This document shows, piece after piece, positions 32,626 through 40,895 of a stretch of 41,599 bases of DNA. A program made the position numbers and the translations under genes. The notes beneath the pieces are model-generated. The model made no database searches, was not told where the DNA came from, and worked only from the letters and a program-made list of their open reading frames with translations. The stretch is from contig JAGBQR010000006.1 of NCBI GenBank assembly GCA_017632775.1, positions 1 to 41,599 of the forward strand, written 5' to 3'. Each line of letters begins with the position of its first letter. Positions within the stretch are counted from its first letter, which is position 1. The DNA is from Oscillospiraceae bacterium (GTDB lineage: Bacteria > Bacillota > Clostridia > Oscillospirales > Oscillospiraceae).

Positions 32626-33461
32626 CAGCCATTGCCTCCTTCCTTGGCGGGAGCGGCAGGCCGGGGTCCGCGGTTGAAGCCGCCCTGACGACGGTCTCCG
32701 TACCCCGTTCCGCGATTGTCGCGGTTATAGCCGCCCTGACGACGGTCTCCGCCCTGACGGCGATCATCTCTGCGGCGACGCTCTCCCTGCGGCTTGTTCA
32801 GATCCATCGTGCGCGGGGTGGTGCGCAGAGTCTGAGAAAGGACCTCGCCTTTGTAGATCCACACCTTGATGCCGATGCGGCCGTAAGTCGTGCTGGCTTC
32901 TGCAAAGCCGTACTCGATATCGGCACGGATCGTCTGAAGAGGAATGGTTCCCTCATGGTAGCATTCGCTTCTGGCGATCTCCGCTCCGCCGAGACGTCCG
33001 CCGCATTTGATCTTGATGCCGCGGGCTCCCATTCTCATGGCGCGTCCCATCGCATTTTTCATGGCGCGGCGGAAGCCGATGCGCTTCTCGAGCTGCTGCG
33101 CAATGTTTTCGGCCACAAGCTGAGCGTTGGTATCCGGCGTGCGGACTTCTACGATGGAGATCGCGACCGGCTTGCCGATCATCTTTGAAACCACGCCCTG
33201 CAGACGTTCGATCTCCTGGCCGCCCTTTCCGATGACGACGCCCGGTCTGGAGCAGTGGATATAAATGCGGACTTTCGCATTATCCCGCTCGATCTCGATT
33301 GTGGGAACGCCGGCCGAATAAAGGGTCTTTTTCAGATACTGGCGGATCTTGTAGTCTTCAACGACCAGATCGCCGACTTTGTCTTCTCTGGCGTACCATC
33401 TGGAATCCCAGTCTTTGATAACGCCTACACGCAGTCCGTGAGGATTAACTTTCTGTCCCAT
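32625..33461 (-). CDS. rpsC: 30S ribosomal protein S3 with repetitive basic C-terminal tail
   Basis: 278 residues against the usual 215-235. Residues 1-222 are standard S3: [20 protein letters not shown], a KH domain with [14 protein letters not shown], and the C-terminal domain [13 protein letters not shown]3 lines the mRNA entry channel. Residues 223-278 form an extra low-complexity tail rich in Arg, Gly, Gln and Asp, with three copies of DRRQGG and two YNR/FNR motifs. The DNA under it contains a 32-base near-identical direct repeat (32669-32700 and 32720-32751) with a 51-base, in-frame period. Confidence 0.97.
   Translation of the reverse strand: MGQKVNPHGLRVGVIKDWDSRWYAREDKVGDLVVEDYKIRQYLKKTLYSAGVPTIEIERDNAKVRIYIHCSRPGVVIGKGGQEIERLQGVVSKMIGKPVAISIVEVRTPDTNAQLVAENIAQQLEKRIGFRRAMKNAMGRAMRMGARGIKIKCGGRLGGAEIARSECYHEGTIPLQTIRADIEYGFAEASTTYGRIGIKVWIYKGEVLSQTLRTTPRTMDLNKPQGERRRRDDRRQGGDRRQGGYNRDNRGTGYGDRRQGGFNRGPRPAAPAKEGGNG
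32669..32751 (-). repeat. Direct repeat inside the rpsC 3' end
   Basis: Bases 32669-32700 and 32720-32751 are 30/32 identical, including 23 identical bases at the right of each copy. The 51-base period equals 17 codons, so copies stay in frame. They encode the RQGG(Y/F)NR tail of S3. Confidence 0.85.
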
Positions 33462-33479
33462 GAATTCTGCCTCCTTCCC

Positions 33480-33827
33480 TTAGTCTTTCTCTGCCACAGC
33501 GATCATGATGTGGCTGGTGCGCTTGTTGATGCGGAACATGCGTCCCTGTGCTCTGGGTCTGCCTCTCTTGAGGATGGGGCCGGCGCCGACGTAGGTCTGG
33601 CATACATAGAGATTATCCGGATCCATCTCAAAATTATTCTCGGCGTTCGCTTTCGCGCTCTTAAGGACCTTGATCATCAGTTCACAGCCGGCTTTCGGCG
33701 TGTTCTCCATGAGGGCCATCGCCACATCGACGTCCTTGCCGCGGATCATATCGCAGATGATCTCGACCTTGCGGGGAGAAATCCGGGCGTATCTGTGTTC
33801 CGCACGGGCTATTTTCTTTTCGTCCAT
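33480..33827 (-). CDS. rplV: 50S ribosomal protein L22
   Basis: 115 residues, lines the peptide exit tunnel. Seen: YARISPRKVEIICDMIRGKDV, AAAKNA-like LKSAKANAENNFEMD, and the extended beta-hairpin GPILKRGRPRAQGRMFRINK whose loop reaches the tunnel constriction. Normal length. Confidence 0.98.
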   Translation of the reverse strand: MDEKKIARAEHRYARISPRKVEIICDMIRGKDVDVAMALMENTPKAGCELMIKVLKSAKANAENNFEMDPDNLYVCQTYVGAGPILKRGRPRAQGRMFRINKRTSHIMIAVAEKD

Positions 33828-33839
33828 GTTTTCTCCTCC

Positions 33840-34112
33840 TTACTTGCCGGTCTTTCCGCCGGAATGACCGCGGAACGTACGGGTAGGTGCAAACTCTCCG
33901 AGCTTGTGACCGACCATATCCTCCGTGATATACACAGGAACATGACGGCGTCCGTCATGCACAGCGATCGTGTGTCCGACGAAGGACGGGAATATCGTGG
34001 AAGCGCGGGACCAGGTCTTTACGACGGCCTTGTTTCCGCTCTTGTTCATTTCATCGACTCTCTTCAGCAGCTCAGGCGCAGCGAAGGGGCCTTTCTTTAA
34101 ACTTCTGCTCAT
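33840..34112 (-). CDS. rpsS: 30S ribosomal protein S19
   Basis: 90 residues, head protein forming the S13-S19 pair. Begins [19 protein letters not shown], contains [20 protein letters not shown] and ends [17 protein letters not shown]. Normal length; 12-14 bases from neighbours. Confidence 0.98.
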   Translation of the reverse strand: MSRSLKKGPFAAPELLKRVDEMNKSGNKAVVKTWSRASTIFPSFVGHTIAVHDGRRHVPVYITEDMVGHKLGEFAPTRTFRGHSGGKTGK

Positions 34113-34126
34113 TCAGTATTCCCTCC

Positions 34127-34963
34127 TTACTTCGCGTTGCGGCGCTTGACGATGAACTTGTCGGTGCGGTTCTTCGTCTTGCGGGTCTTGTAACCGAGTG
34201 CAGGCTTGCCCCAAGGAGTGACAGGGCCGGGACGGCCGACCGGGGACTTGCCTTCACCGCCGCCGTGGGGGTGATCGACCGGGTTCATAACAGAGCCGCG
34301 GACCGTCGGCCGAATGCCCATGTGGCGTTTGCGGCCGGCCTTGCCGATGTGGATGTTCGCATGGTCGATGTTTCCGATCTGTCCGATCGTAGCAAAGCAG
34401 TCAAGACGAACTTTGCGCATCTCGCCGGACGGGAGACGAACCGTCGCCATGCCGTTTTCCTTGGCCATCAGCTGAGCAGCAACACCGGCAGAGCGAACGA
34501 GCTGGGCGCCTTTTCCGGGATAGAGCTCAATGTTGTGGATCACGGTACCGACCGGGATGTTCGCGAGGGGAAGCGCATTGCCGGCTTTGATATCGGCAGC
34601 GGCGGAAGCCATGATCTTGTCGCCCTTGTTCAGGCCCACAGGAGCCAGGATGTAGCGACGCTCGCCGTCTTCATACTCGCACAGCGCGATGAAAGCGCTG
34701 CGGTTCGGATCGTACTCGATGCGGAGGACGGTCGCTGTCATTTCAAGCTTGTTGCGCTTGAAATCGATCACACGGTATTTCTGCCGGTTGCCGCCGCCCT
34801 GGTGGCGGACGGTGATGCGTCCGTAGCTGTTGCGCCCGGAATGCTTCTTCAGCGGCTCGAGAAGACTCTTCTCCGGTTTGACATGCTTTTCAACACCGTC
34901 AAACCCGGAAACCGTCATCTGTCTTCTGGCAGGAGTAGTAGGTTTGTAGGTTTTAATCGACAT
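34127..34963 (-). CDS. rplB: 50S ribosomal protein L2
   Basis: 278 residues, needed for subunit joining and peptidyl-transferase assembly. Seen: [53 protein letters not shown], and near the C-terminus [19 protein letters not shown] with the conserved His. Normal length. Confidence 0.98.
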   Translation of the reverse strand: MSIKTYKPTTPARRQMTVSGFDGVEKHVKPEKSLLEPLKKHSGRNSYGRITVRHQGGGNRQKYRVIDFKRNKLEMTATVLRIEYDPNRSAFIALCEYEDGERRYILAPVGLNKGDKIMASAAADIKAGNALPLANIPVGTVIHNIELYPGKGAQLVRSAGVAAQLMAKENGMATVRLPSGEMRKVRLDCFATIGQIGNIDHANIHIGKAGRKRHMGIRPTVRGSVMNPVDHPHGGGEGKSPVGRPGPVTPWGKPALGYKTRKTKNRTDKFIVKRRNAK

Positions 34964-34976
34964 TCTTCAATCCTCC

Positions 34977-35273
34977 TTAGACCATGCCTTCGAAGATCTC
35001 GATGTCCTTGGAATCCGCACTGAGCTTGACAACTGCCTTTTTCCAGGAAGGAGTTCTGCCCATAGGATAGGCACCGGTCCTCTTCATTTTGCCCGTGACG
35101 TTCTCAGTGGTGACCTTGATGACCTTCACGCCGAAGATCTCTTCGACAGCCTTCTTGATCTCGATCTTGTTCGCGTCTTTGGCAACTTCGAATGCGTACT
35201 TCTTGATGTCCAGATCTTCCATGGACTGCTCCGTGATGATGGGGCGGATGATGATATCGTATGCTGTCCTCAT
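34977..35273 (-). CDS. rplW: 50S ribosomal protein L23
   Basis: 98 residues, docks trigger factor and SRP at the exit tunnel. Seen: [39 protein letters not shown] and [21 protein letters not shown] (in part). The ATG at 35273 shares its A with the rplD stop (TGATG) and follows AGGAGGTG; an in-frame TTG one codon upstream is less likely. Confidence 0.96.
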   Translation of the reverse strand: MRTAYDIIIRPIITEQSMEDLDIKKYAFEVAKDANKIEIKKAVEEIFGVKVIKVTTENVTGKMKRTGAYPMGRTPSWKKAVVKLSADSKDIEIFEGMV

Positions 35274-35896
35274 CAAGCGTACACCTCCTCGATCTTGGCA
35301 AGGGCTGCCTTGTCGACAACCAGTTTGCCGCTGGTAAGAATCATATAGGGATCCAGGATGTTTGCAAATGTGGTGGTAACACCGGCCAGATTACGTGCAG
35401 AGCGAACTACGTTCTCATCCACGTTCTCCGTCACGATGAGCGCCTTCCCGCTGACTCCGAGCTTCTCCAGGAAAGCCTTGAATGTCTTGGTCTTTGCATC
35501 TTCCGCGGTGAGGCCGTCGATCACGAGGATCTCGTCTTCCGCAGCCTTCGCAGAGAGGGCCGACTTGAGTGCGAGGCGTTTGACCTTCTTGTTGAGACGG
35601 TAGCTGTAGTCACGCGGTTTGGGAGCAAATGCTACGCCGCCGTGGTACCACACGGGAGATCCCGCATAACCGGCGCGGGCGCGGCCTGTTCCCTTCTGAC
35701 GCCAGGGCTTCTTTGTGGTGAAGTCGACTTCGCCCTTTGTGAGAGCGCTCTGTGTGCCCTGACGGCAGTTCGCCAGATGCATCTTGACATAATCATGCAG
35801 AACGCTCTTGTTCGGCTCGATGCCGAAAATGGCTTCGGAGAGCTCGATCTCACCGATCTTCTCGCCTGCCATATTGAAAACTTTTGCTGTAGGCAT
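35273..35896 (-). CDS. rplD: 50S ribosomal protein L4
   Basis: 207 residues; its loop lines the exit tunnel. In E. coli L4 also represses the S10 operon. Seen: [21 protein letters not shown] in part (tunnel loop), [14 protein letters not shown] and VLVID-type [15 protein letters not shown]. Normal length. A possible target for autoregulation is the S10 leader or the rpsJ-rplC spacer. Confidence 0.97.
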   Translation of the reverse strand: MPTAKVFNMAGEKIGEIELSEAIFGIEPNKSVLHDYVKMHLANCRQGTQSALTKGEVDFTTKKPWRQKGTGRARAGYAGSPVWYHGGVAFAPKPRDYSYRLNKKVKRLALKSALSAKAAEDEILVIDGLTAEDAKTKTFKAFLEKLGVSGKALIVTENVDENVVRSARNLAGVTTTFANILDPYMILTSGKLVVDKAALAKIEEVYA

Positions 35897-35915
35897 TTAT
35901 GCTGCTCTCCTTTCC

Positions 35916-36644
35916 TTACTTTGTTCTTGCAGAAGCCTTCTGCGGGTTGACACGTGCGGAAGCTTTCTGCGGGTTGACACTGACTCCGGCACCCTCGCCC
36001 TTCTTGACAGGCTGAGTCTTGACCGTGTCTTTGATATAGATGATTCCGCCTTTCGGGCCGGGGACTGCGCCGCGGATCGCGATCAGATTCAGTTCCGCAT
36101 CCACCTTGACAACGTCAAGATTCTGCACAGTGACCTGCTCAACGCCCATGTGTCCGGCCTGCTTCTTTCCCGGCATGATGCGGGAGGGGTCTGTGCTCGA
36201 TCCCATGGAGCCGGCATGCCGGTGGACCGGGCCACCGCCGTGACTGGTGGGCGTACGGCCCTGGCCGAACCGTTTGATCACGCCTGCGTAGCCTTTGCCC
36301 TTGCTGATGCCGGTGACATCGACCTTGTCGCCTTCTGCGAAAAGATCGGCTTTCAGCACGTCGCCGACTTCGAACATAGTGTCATCCTCAAGGCGGAATT
36401 CCTTGAGATTCTTCAGCATTCCAACGCCCGCCTTCTTCAGGTGTCCCTGCTCAGGCTGGCTGAGTTTCTTCTCGGCAACTTCTTCAAAGCCGAGCTGAAC
36501 GGCCGAATAGCCTTCCTTTTCTTCCGTCATCTTCTGGACTACCACGCAGGGGCCAGCCTCAATGATGGTCACGGGAATGACTTTGCCGGTCTCGTCGAAG
36601 ATCTGGGACATCCCGACCTTCTTGCCAATAATGGCCTTTTTCAT
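35916..36644 (-). CDS. rplC: 50S ribosomal protein L3 with duplicated C-terminal tail
   Basis: 242 residues against the usual 205-215. The core is standard: MKKAIIGKKVGMSQIFDETG, SKGKGYAGVIKRFGQGRTPTSHG in part, HRHAGSMGSS and PGKKQAGHMG. Past about residue 212 a tail follows with VNPQKASAR twice in tandem. The two 27-base units (35952-35978, 35925-35951) differ at five bases, all synonymous, so the peptide repeat is old and its sequence has been kept. L3 is an early assembly protein near the peptidyl-transferase centre. Confidence 0.97.
   Translation of the reverse strand: MKKAIIGKKVGMSQIFDETGKVIPVTIIEAGPCVVVQKMTEEKEGYSAVQLGFEEVAEKKLSQPEQGHLKKAGVGMLKNLKEFRLEDDTMFEVGDVLKADLFAEGDKVDVTGISKGKGYAGVIKRFGQGRTPTSHGGGPVHRHAGSMGSSTDPSRIMPGKKQAGHMGVEQVTVQNLDVVKVDAELNLIAIRGAVPGPKGGIIYIKDTVKTQPVKKGEGAGVSVNPQKASARVNPQKASARTK
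35925..35978 (-). repeat. Tandem 27-bp duplication at the 3' end of rplC
   Basis: Two adjacent 9-codon units encode VNPQKASAR. All five differences between units are synonymous (Arg, Ser and Lys codons). Confidence 0.9.
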
Positions 36645-36803
36645 AATGGATTTTTTCCTCCTTCGGTTATTGGTTGCCCAGCATGGGTCGCTTGTCCGCG
36701 CCCGGAGGCTGGCAACTTAACCCGTCTGCATTCGCAAGCTGCAGACATGGGTCTCCGGCTGTTCCGGATCAGTTTGGGTTAATGATTCTGCCGGGGTCTG
36801 AGA
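36645..36803 (-). promoter_or_regulatory. Structured spacer between rpsJ and rplC, candidate regulatory RNA
   Basis: 159 bases without a gene. On the minus strand a closing stem TTAACCC/GGGTTAA (36776-36782 with 36717-36723) encloses a hairpin CCGG-AACAG-CCGG (36764-36767 with 36755-36758) and a 7-bp stem GTCTGCA/TGCAGAC (36740-36746 with 36724-36730), i.e. a three-way junction. Next to it GTTGCC/GGCAAC (36711-36716 with 36673-36679, one extra base) forms a second domain with an inner TCCG/CGGA. The rplC site GAAGGAGGAAA lies right after. An autogenous L3 or L4 site is possible; not proven. Confidence 0.5.
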
Positions 36804-37121
36804 TCAGAGTTTGATCTCGATTTCCACACCCGCAGGGACCTCGAGGTTCATCAGGGCTTCGACCGTCTTGGACGTCGGGCTCATGATATCGATGAGGCGC
36901 TTGTGCGTGCGGCGCTCGAACTGCTCACGACTGTCCTTATATTTATGGACTGCGCGCAGGATCGTGACGATCTCTGTCTTTGTCGGAAGCGGGATAGGCC
37001 CGGAGACCTTCGCATCCGTGCGTTTGGCTGCTTCGACGATCGTCTCGGCGGCTTTGTCGATGAGCTGATGATCGTATGCCTTCAGACGGATACGGATCAT
37101 GTTCTTTTTGGTGCTTGCCAT
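36804..37121 (-). CDS. rpsJ: 30S ribosomal protein S10
   Basis: 105 residues, head protein and, in many bacteria, partner of NusB in antitermination. Seen: [39 protein letters not shown] in part, [18 protein letters not shown] and the end [12 protein letters not shown]. First gene of the super-operon; AAAGGAG precedes the ATG. Confidence 0.98.
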   Translation of the reverse strand: MASTKKNMIRIRLKAYDHQLIDKAAETIVEAAKRTDAKVSGPIPLPTKTEIVTILRAVHKYKDSREQFERRTHKRLIDIMSPTSKTVEALMNLEVPAGVEIEIKL

Positions 37122-37430
37122 GTGTTTTCTCCTTTTTACGTACGTTTCTTGACAGCCATTGGGACGCTGTCTCCCTTTGCGTACGGATGAAGCCGAATCC
37201 TGTACACTCTGCCGTGCGTATCAAACCACGTCCGAAAAACAAACCGGCTGTTTCAGCCGGTCAATCTCCTGTCCGTGTGATATACGCGAGCATAACGGAT
37301 AGGGTTTCAGCCGCCCGATTGTGCACCCGGCCATGCAGCCGGATACCGGACATACTCCACGGAAGTTACCTCGCTCACCGCGAGCAATCTCCCGCTTCAT
37401 CGCACATACGCGCATTGAGCGCGCTTTATT
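37122..37430 (-). promoter_or_regulatory. S10 operon leader RNA with internal intrinsic terminator
   Basis: About 300 bases from the promoter to rpsJ. The middle holds an intrinsic terminator: ACCGGCTG-AAA-CAGCCGGT (37254-37261 with 37243-37250) followed by TTGTTTTTC. Upstream are other possible stems (for example GCTCGC/GTGAGC near 37375-37387 and CCGGC/GCCGG near 37327-37343). Termination inside a ribosomal leader fits control by a ribosomal protein, as L4 does in E. coli. A 7-codon reading frame (37136-37159, MAVKKRT) precedes rpsJ; its use is unknown. Confidence 0.6.
37231..37261 (-). terminator. Intrinsic terminator in the S10 leader (candidate attenuator)
   Basis: An 8-bp perfect GC-rich stem with an AAA loop and a T-rich tail on the minus strand, about 165 bases after the predicted transcription start and 110 bases before rpsJ. 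It must be bypassed for the super-operon to be expressed. Confidence 0.7.
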
Positions 37431-37459
37431 AATATAGCAAGACCCCCTCTCTTTGTCAA
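37431..37459 (-). promoter_or_regulatory. Promoter of the S10-spc-alpha super-operon
   Basis: Perfect TTGACA (37454-37459), 17 bases, TATATT (37431-37436). The DNA upstream (37460-37500) is rich in A and T tracts, as in an UP element, fitting a very strong promoter. Confidence 0.85.
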
Positions 37460-37517
37460 CCAATTTTTTCATTATTTTGCAAAAATTTTCTTTCCTGTTT
37501 TTGGTTGTTCTCAACAA

Positions 37518-37552
37518 AAAATGCAGGGGTGCTTTCTGCACCTCTGCATTTT
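37518..37552 (-). terminator. Intrinsic terminator after the TRAP permease gene
   Basis: Minus strand AAAATGCAG-a-GGTGC paired with GCACC-c-CTGCATTTT (37538-37552 with 37518-37532, one mismatch, 5-base loop), followed by TTGTTG. It separates the TRAP genes from the S10 promoter. Confidence 0.8.
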
Positions 37553-37589
37553 GTATGTCAGGTCGGAAACCATCCGAATATATTGTTGT

Positions 37590-39614
37590 TCAGGCAGCTG
37601 TCTGCGTTTTTCTTCCGCCGATCTTCTGCAGGAGGATCACCACGGCCAGGATCCCCACACCGATCACATCTGTGAACCAGTTCGGATCCATCATCAGAAG
37701 ACCGCCAGCGATCGCCAGGAGCCGGATGAACCAGTGTATCTTCCGGAAGAGATATCCGTTCATGGCTGCCGCTATACCAAAGATGCCCAAAAGGGATGTC
37801 AGAACGATCTGGATCACCTGCAGGGCTGTCGTGTCGATGAACAGCATGGAGGGATTCATGCTGAAAATATAGGGAACGATAAAAGCTCCGATCGCAAGTT
37901 TTGTAGCATTGACCCCGGTTTTCATCGGATTGGACTTCGCGATCGCGGAGCCGGCGTAAGCGGCAAGTGCGACCGGCGGAGTGATATCCGCAACGATCCC
38001 GAAATAGAATACGAAGAAATGGGCTGCGACTTTTGGGATCCCGATCGTGATAAGGATCGGCGCGCAGGTCGAGGCCATGATGCAGTAGTTGGCCGTCGTT
38101 GGGACACCCATGCCCAGGATGATGCAGCAGATCATCGTGAGAAAGAGCGCAACGAAAAGAACGAGCTGCGGACTGACCGCCGCAAAGGTGTTGCTTACAT
38201 TCACCACGGCACCGATCAGTTTGGAGGCCAGGCCAGTAGACGTTATGCATCCGGAGATCACGCCGGCCATGCAGCAGGCTACCGCAACGGTGATCGTCCC
38301 TTTCCCGCCCGCTTCAAGAGAATTGAAAAGACGGTCTGAGAAGCCTTTGAGATGCTCGCGTACAGATCTTGTATCCGATCCGTTTCTTACTCCTGCGACA
38401 TCCAGCGCTATTTCATCCACCGTACTCACAGCGATCGCTACAAGAATCGAGATCACGGCGGAATACGCCATCGTATGACGGTTCGTTACTACGAGCCATA
38501 CCAGCACGACCAGCGGTGCAAGCAGATAGATCCTCGGAAGAAGGCGGATGATCCTCGGAAGCTTCGCGATCGGAATGCCTTTCAGGTCATGTTTTTTCGC
38601 CTCGAGATGAACGGCGATAAAGATCCCCGTAAAATAGAGGACCGCGGGCAGGATCGCCCGGAGAGCTACTTCTCCGTATGTTACGCCCATGTATTCCGCC
38701 ATCAGGAACGCCGCCGCGCCCATGATGGGAGGCATGATCTGTCCTCCCGTGGATGCTGCCGCTTCAACGGCTCCGGCGAATTCCGGTCTGTACCCGGTAT
38801 CCTTCATCATCGGGATCGTGACCGAACCCGTGGTTACCGTGTTCCCGACCGAGGAGCCGGACACCATGCCGCAAAGCGCGGAGGAGATGACCGCGACCTT
38901 TGCGGGACCGCCGGAAAAGCGTCCCACCATCGCATTCGCCATCTGGATAAAGAACTCCGCGATACCCGTCCTCTCAAGGAAAGCTCCGAATATGATAAAC
39001 ACGCAGATGAAGCTTGAGCATGCCTTCAAAGGGACGGAAAGGACTCCTTTTGTGTCGTAAAACAGGTTGAAAACCACCAGATTCAGAGGCTTTCCGATCG
39101 CGAATGTATAGATGAGCAGCACACCGATGATACACAGAATGGGGATCCCGACACACCGGCGGCAGAGTTCCATCAGGCTGAGTACTCCGATTATGCCGAC
39201 CGCAATGAAGAAGGGGGTCATCTTGGAGGCGCTTGAAAGCACAAGGACCAGGCTGTCATACGATATATAATAATAGAAGAATGCGCCGGCTCCAAGCAGC
39301 ATGAAAATGATGTCGTACCAGGGTATGTAATTGGTCCTGACGTGATGCTTGCTCGCAGGATAGGTCAGATATCCCATTATAATTATGAAGGTGACGAAAG
39401 ACGTCAGTCTTTTCTCGAGGGCAGCGGTGCTGAAAATGGTGGAATACATGCAGTAGAGCGAAAACGCCACCATCACGATCCGTACGATGACAGCAGGGAC
39501 CCCTTCCCAGATGCGGGTATTGGATTCCCTGTCATACTTACGCATGATATCTTCCGTCGTCTCCGGAGCGTTTTCAGGCAGTCCGTCTTTTTTCTTTTTT
39601 CCGATCAAAACCAT
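37590..39614 (-). CDS. TRAP transporter fused permease, TAXI type (DctQ-DctM fusion)
   Basis: 674 residues, polytopic membrane protein with about 16-18 hydrophobic segments. The first four or five (about 40-190) correspond to the small DctQ subunit, the rest to the large DctM subunit with GSSVGNTVTTGSVTIPMM, ASTGGQIMPPIMGAAAFLM and GMGVPTTANYCIMAS (scaffold and ion/substrate loops). TRAP systems take up organic acids or similar solutes using a sodium gradient. GGAG lies just before the ATG at 39614. The receptor gene is 86 bases upstream. Fused permeases pair with TAXI receptors, as here. Substrate unknown. Confidence 0.92.
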   Translation of the reverse strand: MVLIGKKKKDGLPENAPETTEDIMRKYDRESNTRIWEGVPAVIVRIVMVAFSLYCMYSTIFSTAALEKRLTSFVTFIIIMGYLTYPASKHHVRTNYIPWYDIIFMLLGAGAFFYYYISYDSLVLVLSSASKMTPFFIAVGIIGVLSLMELCRRCVGIPILCIIGVLLIYTFAIGKPLNLVVFNLFYDTKGVLSVPLKACSSFICVFIIFGAFLERTGIAEFFIQMANAMVGRFSGGPAKVAVISSALCGMVSGSSVGNTVTTGSVTIPMMKDTGYRPEFAGAVEAAASTGGQIMPPIMGAAAFLMAEYMGVTYGEVALRAILPAVLYFTGIFIAVHLEAKKHDLKGIPIAKLPRIIRLLPRIYLLAPLVVLVWLVVTNRHTMAYSAVISILVAIAVSTVDEIALDVAGVRNGSDTRSVREHLKGFSDRLFNSLEAGGKGTITVAVACCMAGVISGCITSTGLASKLIGAVVNVSNTFAAVSPQLVLFVALFLTMICCIILGMGVPTTANYCIMASTCAPILITIGIPKVAAHFFVFYFGIVADITPPVALAAYAGSAIAKSNPMKTGVNATKLAIGAFIVPYIFSMNPSMLFIDTTALQVIQIVLTSLLGIFGIAAAMNGYLFRKIHWFIRLLAIAGGLLMMDPNWFTDVIGVGILAVVILLQKIGGRKTQTAA

Positions 39615-39700
39615 TCACTCCATCCTCGGCAGATTGCCGGATATAAAGGACTACGGCGTCGTAACCGGCGCCGCAGCCTGTTATGCCTGGATTTCAGATT

Positions 39701-40678
39701 TTACTTCCCGTTTACGGTGATCCCGTTTTCAGCGAAGAATTTCACCGCTCCTTTGTGGAAAGGCACACTGGTAACGGAGGAGGCAAAGGCGAGATCAAGT
39801 TCTGCCCCTTTTGCATGCTGCTCCGTAACGGCGGAGGTATCGGCAAAGATCGTCTTCAGAAACGCATAGACCGCATCTTCGGACACATCGTCGCGTGCGA
39901 GGACCATGGCAGCGATAGCGACCGTCTGGGTATCCTCATCCATTCCCTTGTATGTTCCTGCGGGGACAGTATAGGCGCTGTAGTAGGGGCACATGTCGAT
40001 CAGCGCACTGATATGGGCATCGTCGATACTGACAAGGTTGACATCTTTCGCTGTGGCAAGGTCGGTAATCGCCGTGGTCGGAGCACCTGCAACGATGAAT
40101 GCCGCGTCGATCTTTCCGTCCTTCAGACTGTCCGCACTGTCGGAGAAAGACTGGTACTTCGCATCGATATCGCTCTCAGAGAGCCCGTAGGCCGCCAGAA
40201 CGTCAAGAGCATTGAAATAGACTCCGGAACCGGATTCACCGATCGATACCGTCTTTCCCTTCAGATCGTCAACGGTCTTGACATCCGGATTCGTCGTAAC
40301 GATCTGGACCTGCTCCATATAGAGTGCGGCGACCGCCGAGAAACCGGAGATCTTCGCCCCGTCGAAAAGCCGTTCCCCGTTGTAGGCGTAACTCATGACG
40401 TCGGACTGGCAGAATCCAAGCTGCGCGAGATTCGCATCCATGTCCTCAACATTCGCCTTGGAGCCTTTCCCGGCTACTGCGGTGATCGAAAAATCCGTCT
40501 TTCCGGAAACATAGTTGGCAAGGACCGTACCGTAAGCATAGTAGGTTCCTGTCTCGTTGCCGGTGGTCATGATCAGCTCCTTCTTGGCGGAAGAAGCGCC
40601 GCCGGAAGAAGCACCGCCGCAGGCGCAGAGTGCGAAGACCATCACGGCAGCAAGAAGCAAAGCAAGAATCTTTTTCAT
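39701..40678 (-). CDS. TAXI-family TRAP transporter solute-binding lipoprotein
   Basis: 325 residues with a lipoprotein signal: MKKILALLLAAVMVFALCAC, lipidated Cys20, then a Gly/Ser linker. The mature part is a TAXI periplasmic-binding fold: MTTGNETGTYYAYGTVLANYV (first half), VKTVDDLKGKTVSIGESGSG, and AAFIVAGAPTTAITDLA. Relatives bind glutamate, 2-oxoglutarate or other carboxylates, but the ligand here is not deducible. In a Gram-positive cell it is anchored outside the membrane and hands ligand to the fused permease. AGGAGG precedes the ATG. A GC-rich stem between the two genes (39648-39675, no T tract) may keep receptor mRNA more abundant. Confidence 0.93.
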   Translation of the reverse strand: MKKILALLLAAVMVFALCACGGASSGGASSAKKELIMTTGNETGTYYAYGTVLANYVSGKTDFSITAVAGKGSKANVEDMDANLAQLGFCQSDVMSYAYNGERLFDGAKISGFSAVAALYMEQVQIVTTNPDVKTVDDLKGKTVSIGESGSGVYFNALDVLAAYGLSESDIDAKYQSFSDSADSLKDGKIDAAFIVAGAPTTAITDLATAKDVNLVSIDDAHISALIDMCPYYSAYTVPAGTYKGMDEDTQTVAIAAMVLARDDVSEDAVYAFLKTIFADTSAVTEQHAKGAELDLAFASSVTSVPFHKGAVKFFAENGITVNGK

Positions 40679-40717
40679 TTGTGTGTCCTCCTGTGATTAT
40701 TCTTTCTTCTGTAACTT

Positions 40718-40743
40718 TAGCGATTTACAATGATAGTGATTTA
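40718..40743 (-). repeat. Imperfect direct repeat in the TAXI receptor 5' leader, candidate operator
   Basis: On the minus strand TAAATCACTA (40734-40743) and TAAATCGCTA (40718-40727) differ at one base and repeat every 16 bases, just downstream of the predicted transcription start. A regulator binding there could control uptake. Confidence 0.4.
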
Positions 40744-40755
40744 GGATGATGCTAC

Positions 40756-40784
40756 AGTTTATCGCATTTTACGGATTATTGCAA
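40756..40784 (-). promoter_or_regulatory. Promoter of the TAXI TRAP transporter genes
   Basis: Minus strand TTGCAA (40779-40784), 17 bases, TAAACT (40756-40761), about 80 bases before the receptor ATG. Confidence 0.55.
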
Positions 40785-40835
40785 GATATAACCCCGAAAT
40801 TCCTTTTTTCCGCTCTCCCGTTCTTCCTTCGGCTC

Positions 40836-40864
40836 TTGCATTTTCTGCGGTTATCGGATAGTAT
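40836..40864 (+). promoter_or_regulatory. Promoter of the HAD phosphatase gene
   Basis: TTGCAT (40836-40841), 17 bases, TAGTAT (40859-40864), about 30 bases before the ATG. Confidence 0.5.
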
Positions 40865-40895
40865 CGGTCAGAGAATCAAATGGGGAGTCTGTCTT

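Noticed and set aside
37136..37159. Seven-codon frame MAVKKRT just before rpsJ
   Set aside because: It has an AGGGAG at a suitable distance but is too short to separate from chance; mentioned under the leader and not called as a gene.
37221..37541. A 106-codon minus-strand reading frame across the S10 promoter and leader
   Set aside because: It crosses the promoter itself, has no ribosome binding site at its start, and its composition resembles no protein family. The region is better explained as leader RNA.
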